The notes under the pieces were generated by a model. It worked only from the letters and a program-made list of their open reading frames with translations. It did not search any database and was not told the origin of the DNA. DNA of 44,646 bases from Clostridium thailandense (GTDB lineage: Bacteria > Bacillota > Clostridia > Clostridiales > Clostridiaceae). The stretch's first letter is position 1. Each line of letters starts with the position of its first letter. This document shows, piece by piece, positions 40,417 to 44,646 of this stretch. A program made the translations under genes and the position numbers. The stretch spans positions 1 through 44,646 of the forward strand of contig NZ_JAEEGC010000191.1 in assembly GCF_019207025.1 (NCBI RefSeq), given 5' to 3'.

Positions 40417-41382
40417 ATGTACGAATGGCAGAAGCAAATTCAAATAATCGTTGATGAAATTGATAATTGTATTAAAAATTATAATGACGAAGCTTTGACA
40501 CTACGCTTTCTTTCTCGTAGACTGGGTTATTCCGAATTTTATACAACGAGAAAATTCAAAGAAATATCGGGAATGCAATTTAGGGATTATCTGCGCCATA
40601 GAAAACTAGCCTTTGCACTAAAAGAGATTCGAGATAGTGAAAAAAGCATTTTGGATATTGCCTTTGATTATGGTTTTTCATCACATGAAGCTTTTACCAG
40701 AGCTTTCAAGGGAACATATGGTGTAGCTCCAAGTGAATATCGAAAAAGGCCTAATCCTGTTATTCTTCGTACAAAAATAAACCCTTTCGATCGCTACTTT
40801 TTAGGATTGGGAGAGATTGGTATGATGAAATCTACAGATGATGTTAAAATTTATTTTGTAACCATTCCAGCACACAAATTTTTGCACATTAAAAACTATG
40901 AGAGTAATGGGTATTGGGATTTTTGGCAAAAGCAAAGTCTTATTAAAGGACAGGACTGCGAAACAATTTGCGGCTTGATCGATAGTATTAAGGGAAAATT
41001 GGATGATGATGGTGGGAGTGAGTCTAACAGCGGCAGTGGTCAGATTATGGCGTACATTAATGACCCGGACGGCAGACTTTGCGATTGGGGTATTCCACGT
41101 ACAGAGTGTTATGGTGTACGTCTTCCTCTTGATTATAAAGGTGAAGTGCCACCACAAATGCTTATGATTGATGTTTCCGAAGCAGAGTATATTGTTTTTG
41201 AACATGGTCCATTCGACTATGAACAGGAAAATCGTAGTGTGGAGGAAAAAATTGAAAAGGCAATGGCAACTTTTGATTTTGAAGGCACTGGTTACTGCTT
41301 TGATACTTCTCCCGGTAGAATAATTTACTTTTATTTTAATCCGGAACGGTTTCTTAAGTATGTCAGACCAGTGAGAAGGTAA
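40417..41382 (+). CDS. AraC-family regulator with C-terminal sensor-like domain
   Basis: A 321-residue protein with the AraC HTH at its N-terminus (SRRLGYSEFYTTRKFKEISG, then SILDIAFDYGFSSHEAFTRA, then FKGTYGVAPSEYRKRP). A ~200-residue C-terminal part ends in GPFDYEQENRSVEEKIEKAM and looks like a GyrI-like/BmrR-type effector domain. Domain order resembles Rob/TetD-type multidrug regulators. Start ATG 40417; GTG 40405 is in the ACGAGGTG ribosome binding site. Targets unknown. Confidence 0.85.
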   Translation: MYEWQKQIQIIVDEIDNCIKNYNDEALTLRFLSRRLGYSEFYTTRKFKEISGMQFRDYLRHRKLAFALKEIRDSEKSILDIAFDYGFSSHEAFTRAFKGTYGVAPSEYRKRPNPVILRTKINPFDRYFLGLGEIGMMKSTDDVKIYFVTIPAHKFLHIKNYESNGYWDFWQKQSLIKGQDCETICGLIDSIKGKLDDDGGSESNSGSGQIMAYINDPDGRLCDWGIPRTECYGVRLPLDYKGEVPPQMLMIDVSEAEYIVFEHGPFDYEQENRSVEEKIEKAMATFDFEGTGYCFDTSPGRIIYFYFNPERFLKYVRPVRR

Positions 41383-41463
41383 ATAAATGAAAATATTTTG
41401 TTGCAAATTGTCAAATTTAGTATATAATTATAGTATAAAAAACTATGATTGGAGATTGATATT

Positions 41464-41547
41464 ATGGCAAGTCGATTATTAGAATCCATTGCTGAAGTTA
41501 TTCCGTACTTGAAATATTTTTTCTTCACATTCTCGGTTTCTTGCTAG
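41464..41547 (+). pseudogene. Possible remnant of a methyl-accepting chemotaxis protein N-terminus
   Basis: Twenty-seven codons open with MASRLLESIAEVIPYLKYFF and then run into a stop. This matches the start of clostridial receptors in which EVIPYL...FF precedes a sensor domain. A weak GGAGATTGAT lies before the ATG. The remaining gene is absent, so this is a truncated stub; low confidence given its length. Confidence 0.3.
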
Positions 41548-41576
41548 TAACTAAATAGTTCACGATTTAATATTGA

Positions 41577-41627
41577 AAAGAGCCTTTATCCAACTATACA
41601 ATGATATGGTTGTTGATAAAGGCTTTT
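41577..41627 (+). terminator. Terminator-like hairpin
   Basis: GAGCCTTTATC...GATAAAGGCTTTTT, a stem of about 14 bp with a short bulge and terminal T run. It may end the AraC transcript or the MCP stub. Confidence 0.65.
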
Positions 41628-41683
41628 TAAACAATATGAAAAAAAATATAAAATGATATTTCTGTGTATAGAATATTAAATTT

Positions 41684-41803
41684 TGGTATGATGAAGGAAT
41701 ATCTGTTACGGAAATCGCTTTTAAAATAGGATTTAAGAGTGTAGAGGGATACCAAAAGGCCTTTAAACGTGAATTTGGATGTTTGCTATTGAATATACAT
41801 TAG
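41684..41803 (+). pseudogene. AraC-type HTH remnant
   Basis: The frame reads WYDEGISVTEIAFKIGFKSV, then EGYQKAFKREFGC, the second helix-turn-helix of an AraC protein, then diverges to a stop. No start and no first HTH are present; an in-frame stop lies directly upstream. A fragment of a lost regulator, different in sequence from the intact AraC gene 300 bp upstream. The rest of 41383-41976 is AT-rich and appears empty. Confidence 0.65.
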
Positions 41804-41976
41804 CAAAAAAGTATAATTAAAATAAAATAATTTTCAATAAACAATGAATATGGAATAATTTTCATGTATTTGGTGAAATAAGCTAATTAAGCCGTCATTT
41901 TAAAAATTAGGAAATTCAATGATTATAGCAAATTATAAATTTAAGATGATTTTTTTGTTATAAAGGGGTGATTCGT

Positions 41977-43137
41977 ATGTATGATGAACTAGAACTTAAA
42001 AAATTTGTTGTTCCTGAATTTATTTATGGAAAAGATGCGAGACTTCTTGCTGGAAGATATGCTAAAAATCTTGGAGCTAGAAAAATATTAATTGTAACAG
42101 ATCCGGGAATAATAAAAGCTGGATGGGTTGATGAGCTAATAGATAGTTTGGAGGCTTTCAAATTTAAATATGTAATATTTAAAGATGTAAGTCCTAATCC
42201 CAGAGATTTTGAGGTTATGGCTGGAGCTGAAGTATTTAATAAAGAAAAATGCAATTTTATTATTTCTATTGGAGGCGGCAGTTCTATGGATTGTGCTAAA
42301 GGTATAGGAATTGTAGCAGCTAATTTTAGAAATATTGTTGATTTTGAAGGAGTAGACAAAGTAACGATACCAGGACCACCATTAATATGCATTCCAACAA
42401 CTTCAGGTTCATCAGCAGATGTATCGCAATTTTCAATAGTACTTAATACTCAGAAGAAAGTAAAGATAGCCATTGTAAGTAAAACCGTTGTTCCTGACAT
42501 TGCATTAATTGATCCTGTAACACTAACTACTATGAATTCCTATCTTGCAGCATGTACTGCAATGGATGCAATGACACATGCTATTGAGGCATATGTTTCA
42601 AATGCACAATCTCCAATATCTGATTTACACGCTATTGAAGCAATTAGTTTAATATCTGAAAATATTTTAAATGCATTGAGTAATTTAGATAATATTGAAT
42701 TAATGGGGAAATTGATGTTAGGTAGTCTACATGCAGGTATGGCTTTTTCAAATGCCAGTCTAGGTGCAGTACATGCCATGGCTCACAGTCTGGGTGGAAT
42801 GTTAGATTTACCACATGGTGAATGCAATGCTATTTTATTAAAATATCTAGTAAATTATAATTTTAAGTATTCAGAGGAAAGGTTTAGAAACATATCATCA
42901 GCAATGGGTTTAAATTTATCTAGAGAGAGCAATGAGTATGTTTTAAAAAGTTTAACTGAAAAAATTGAATTACTAAGATTTGGAGTTGGTATTAGTAGTA
43001 ATTTCAAATCTCTTAATATTGATAGAAATAGAATCCCAATTCTAGCTGAAAATGCGCTGAAAGATGTGTGTATGATAACAAATCCGGTAATGCCAATAAA
43101 GGATGAGATTGAGGAAATATATGGACAAGTCATATAA
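41977..43137 (+). CDS. Iron-containing alcohol dehydrogenase
   Basis: A 386-residue group III alcohol dehydrogenase. The NAD(P) segment is IISIGGGSSMDCAKGI; metal ligands are Asp197 and His201 (AMDAMTHAIEAYVS), His266 (SLGAVHAMAHSLGG) and His280 (LPHGECNAILL). Members oxidise or form primary alcohols, butanol/ethanol or 1,3-propanediol; substrate unclear. Start ATG 41977; GTG 41968 lies in the AAAGGGGTG ribosome binding site. It overlaps the PAS-GGDEF-HD-GYP gene by 17 nt, so the two are translationally coupled. Confidence 0.92.
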   Translation: MYDELELKKFVVPEFIYGKDARLLAGRYAKNLGARKILIVTDPGIIKAGWVDELIDSLEAFKFKYVIFKDVSPNPRDFEVMAGAEVFNKEKCNFIISIGGGSSMDCAKGIGIVAANFRNIVDFEGVDKVTIPGPPLICIPTTSGSSADVSQFSIVLNTQKKVKIAIVSKTVVPDIALIDPVTLTTMNSYLAACTAMDAMTHAIEAYVSNAQSPISDLHAIEAISLISENILNALSNLDNIELMGKLMLGSLHAGMAFSNASLGAVHAMAHSLGGMLDLPHGECNAILLKYLVNYNFKYSEERFRNISSAMGLNLSRESNEYVLKSLTEKIELLRFGVGISSNFKSLNIDRNRIPILAENALKDVCMITNPVMPIKDEIEEIYGQVI

Positions 43138-44614
43138 AGATCCTAATAATACATCTCATTTGCGTGATAAAATTATAGGATTGGGAGAATTTTCAGTAAG
43201 AAAAAGTTATTATCCTGAGCTGCAGAATAGTATAGAGAAATTAGAAAGAAGCAACTCAATGTTAAAAGCTCTCATTGATGCTATACCTGATATTCTTCTA
43301 TTAATTGATAGATATGGAAACATTTTAAGCTATAATCAAGAATATACTATTAAAGAAGAATGCAAAAGTGATAGTTTGCTTGATGACTTATTTCCAAAGG
43401 ATATTGCAATGCTGTATACTGACTATGCTAAAAAGGTTATTGATAAAAGGTTGCCTTTTCGTTTCCAATATGATTTAGATAGAGAAGGGCAAAAACAATA
43501 CTTTGAAGTAAGAGCAGTGGCCAGTGGAGATGATGAAGCTTTGTTTATGATAAGAGATATTTCAGAAAACATAGTTTTGAACGAAAAGTTAAAATATTTT
43601 AGTATAAGAGATTATTTAACAGGACTTTATAACAGAATATATTTTGAAGAAGAGTTGAAGAAGTTTGATGGTAAGCTTATTAAGAATATAGGATTGGTTA
43701 TGTGTGATGTTGATGGATTGAAATTTATAAATGACACCCTTGGACACTTAGCTGGTGATGAAATTTTGAAGAATTCAGCTGCTATACTAAATAAACATTT
43801 TCCACATGAAAGTATTATTGCTAGAATTGGAGGAGACGAATTTGCAGTGCTTTTAAAAAATACAGATGACACTTATATAGAAAAAGCTTGTAGTAATGTA
43901 TCCAAAGAATTTATATGGTGTCACGATTTAAGTGTAAATGCAAGTATATCTGTAGGATATGTGTATAAATCAGAGTATAAAGGTTTAGTTAGTAAACTTT
44001 TTTCCGAGGCTGATTCTAATATGTACAAAAATAAGCTGTTAAAGAGAGGCAGTATAAGAAATTCTATTGTATTAACCATGCAGAAAGCACTTGAAGCAAG
44101 GGATTTCATAACTGAAGGTCATGCTGAAAGGATGGAAACGTTTGCTTTACTTTTAGCAGAAAAGTTGGGGGTTAGCGAAAGATGTATGAATGATATAAGA
44201 CTGCTAGCACAGTTTCATGACATTGGAAAGGTTGGTGTTCCAGATAAAATTCTTTTTAAAACAGGAACTCTTACTTATGAAGAAAGAGTAGAAATGAAAA
44301 AGCATAGTGAAATAGGTTATAGAATTGCTAGTTCAATACCAGAGATTACTCATATTGCAGACTTTATTTTAAAACATCATGAAAGATGGGATGGAAGGGG
44401 TTATCCTTTGGGATTAAGTAAAGAAGATATCCCCTTAGAAGACAGAATAGTATCAATTGCTGATGCATATGATGCTATGGCTAATGATAGACCTTATAGA
44501 AAAGCAATGAGTCATCAAGAGGCTATTGAAGAAATAATTAGAAACTCGGGAACGCAATTTGATCCTAATTTAGTTGAAATATTTATTTCATTAAATTTAT
44601 TGGAAGACCAATAA
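43121..44614 (+). CDS. PAS-GGDEF-HD-GYP c-di-GMP turnover protein
   Basis: A 497-residue soluble protein. A PAS domain (residues about 40-150, DAIPDILLLIDRYGNILSYN) is followed by a GGDEF (LTGLYNRIYFEEE, GGDEF at 237-241, no RxxD inhibitory site) and an HD-GYP (HD at 366-367 in AQFHDIGKVGVPDKIL, GRGYP at about 425-429, DAYDAMANDRPY). HD-GYP hydrolyses c-di-GMP; GGDEF may make it or sense GTP. Start ATG 43121 lies inside the ADH gene with TTGAGGAA upstream. Such coupling of a c-di-GMP enzyme to an alcohol dehydrogenase is uncommon. Confidence 0.9.
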   Translation: MDKSYKDPNNTSHLRDKIIGLGEFSVRKSYYPELQNSIEKLERSNSMLKALIDAIPDILLLIDRYGNILSYNQEYTIKEECKSDSLLDDLFPKDIAMLYTDYAKKVIDKRLPFRFQYDLDREGQKQYFEVRAVASGDDEALFMIRDISENIVLNEKLKYFSIRDYLTGLYNRIYFEEELKKFDGKLIKNIGLVMCDVDGLKFINDTLGHLAGDEILKNSAAILNKHFPHESIIARIGGDEFAVLLKNTDDTYIEKACSNVSKEFIWCHDLSVNASISVGYVYKSEYKGLVSKLFSEADSNMYKNKLLKRGSIRNSIVLTMQKALEARDFITEGHAERMETFALLLAEKLGVSERCMNDIRLLAQFHDIGKVGVPDKILFKTGTLTYEERVEMKKHSEIGYRIASSIPEITHIADFILKHHERWDGRGYPLGLSKEDIPLEDRIVSIADAYDAMANDRPYRKAMSHQEAIEEIIRNSGTQFDPNLVEIFISLNLLEDQ

Positions 44615-44646
44615 ATAAAATTGAGGGGGGCTGTCGCACTATAGAT
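44615..44646 (+). other. Possible insertion-sequence terminus at window edge
   Basis: GAGGGGGGCTGTCGCACTAT, just after the last stop codon, resembles the inverted-repeat ends of some clostridial insertion sequences (GGGxCTGTCGCA type). A similar GGGGACTGTCC lies at 18171. The rest of any element would be outside the window. Confidence 0.3.

Noticed and set aside
40801..41406. 201-residue minus-strand ORF inside the AraC gene
   Set aside because: Long only because of codon bias on the other strand; no ribosome binding site and no family resemblance.
1..44646. Prophage, restriction-modification or anti-phage system
   Set aside because: No phage structural gene, integrase, nuclease-methylase pair or known defence domain was found in any frame inspected.

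Overview
The window is AT-rich DNA with long A/T runs, strong AGGAGG-type ribosome binding sites, frequent GTG and TTG starts and tight operons. Gene content (2[4Fe-4S] ferredoxin-nitroreductase, bacteriohemerythrin, an AOR-like protein, EutS shell proteins, iron alcohol dehydrogenase, a DUF2975/YozG pair) points to a strictly anaerobic low-GC Firmicute, most likely Clostridium or a close relative. No rRNA, tRNA, CRISPR array, phage or intact mobile element was seen. The window looks chromosomal, with accessory patches marked by gene remnants and hairpin repeats.

Layout. 1-9.1 kb: TetR regulator, sodium:solute symporter, a start-less ORF remnant, an SF0329-family protein, a HEAT-methyltransferase fusion, the collapsed remains of an MscS channel, a (p)ppGpp-hydrolase-like HD protein, and a TetR / ferredoxin-nitroreductase / DUF3786 group with shared operator-like dyads. 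9.1-11.9 kb: a ~280 bp palindromic MITE-like element, then DUF2975 + YozG-type HTH + DUF4173. 12.0-18.1 kb, the most unusual part: eutS-eutP-eutS behind a MerR-type promoter, a structured leader, a FecB/FecD/FecC-like ABC importer, and a shortened aldehyde:ferredoxin-oxidoreductase-like gene that has an ATA codon where its start should be and lacks the pterin-binding motifs. 18.2-24.7 kb: an IS110 remnant, then a five-gene chemosensory operon (cheR-cheA-cheB-cheW-mcp) without cheY. 24.8-29.4 kb: PadR with an MFS exporter behind a perfect 20-bp dyad, then two paralogous MFS exporters on the minus strand. 29.6-36.4 kb: two membrane-protein genes (one ICMT-like) on the minus strand divergent from a DesK/NarL-type two-component system, then a lipoprotein with Ca-loop-like repeats plus an OmpR-type two-component system. 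36.6-44.6 kb: bacteriohemerythrin, a 1023-residue GGDEF-EAL protein, a second MITE-like hairpin, an AraC regulator, remnants of an MCP and an AraC gene, and an iron alcohol dehydrogenase overlapping a PAS-GGDEF-HD-GYP gene. The window ends in what may be an insertion-sequence terminus.

How it works together: much of the coding capacity is signal sensing (two two-component systems, a chemosensory array, two c-di-GMP turnover proteins, seven one-component regulators) and drug or solute transport under local repressors. The eutS-eutP-eutS / ABC / AOR-like block is the best candidate for an undescribed function. It carries permuted microcompartment shell proteins with no canonical BMC-H or BMC-P gene and no encapsulated enzyme nearby. 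Its downstream redox-enzyme homologue has probably lost the normal tungstopterin site. Two dispersed repeat families (a large hairpin element and a short element) sit in several intergenic gaps.

Starts were chosen by ribosome-binding-site spacing. In many genes a GTG lies inside the AGGTG ribosome binding site, and the downstream ATG was preferred.
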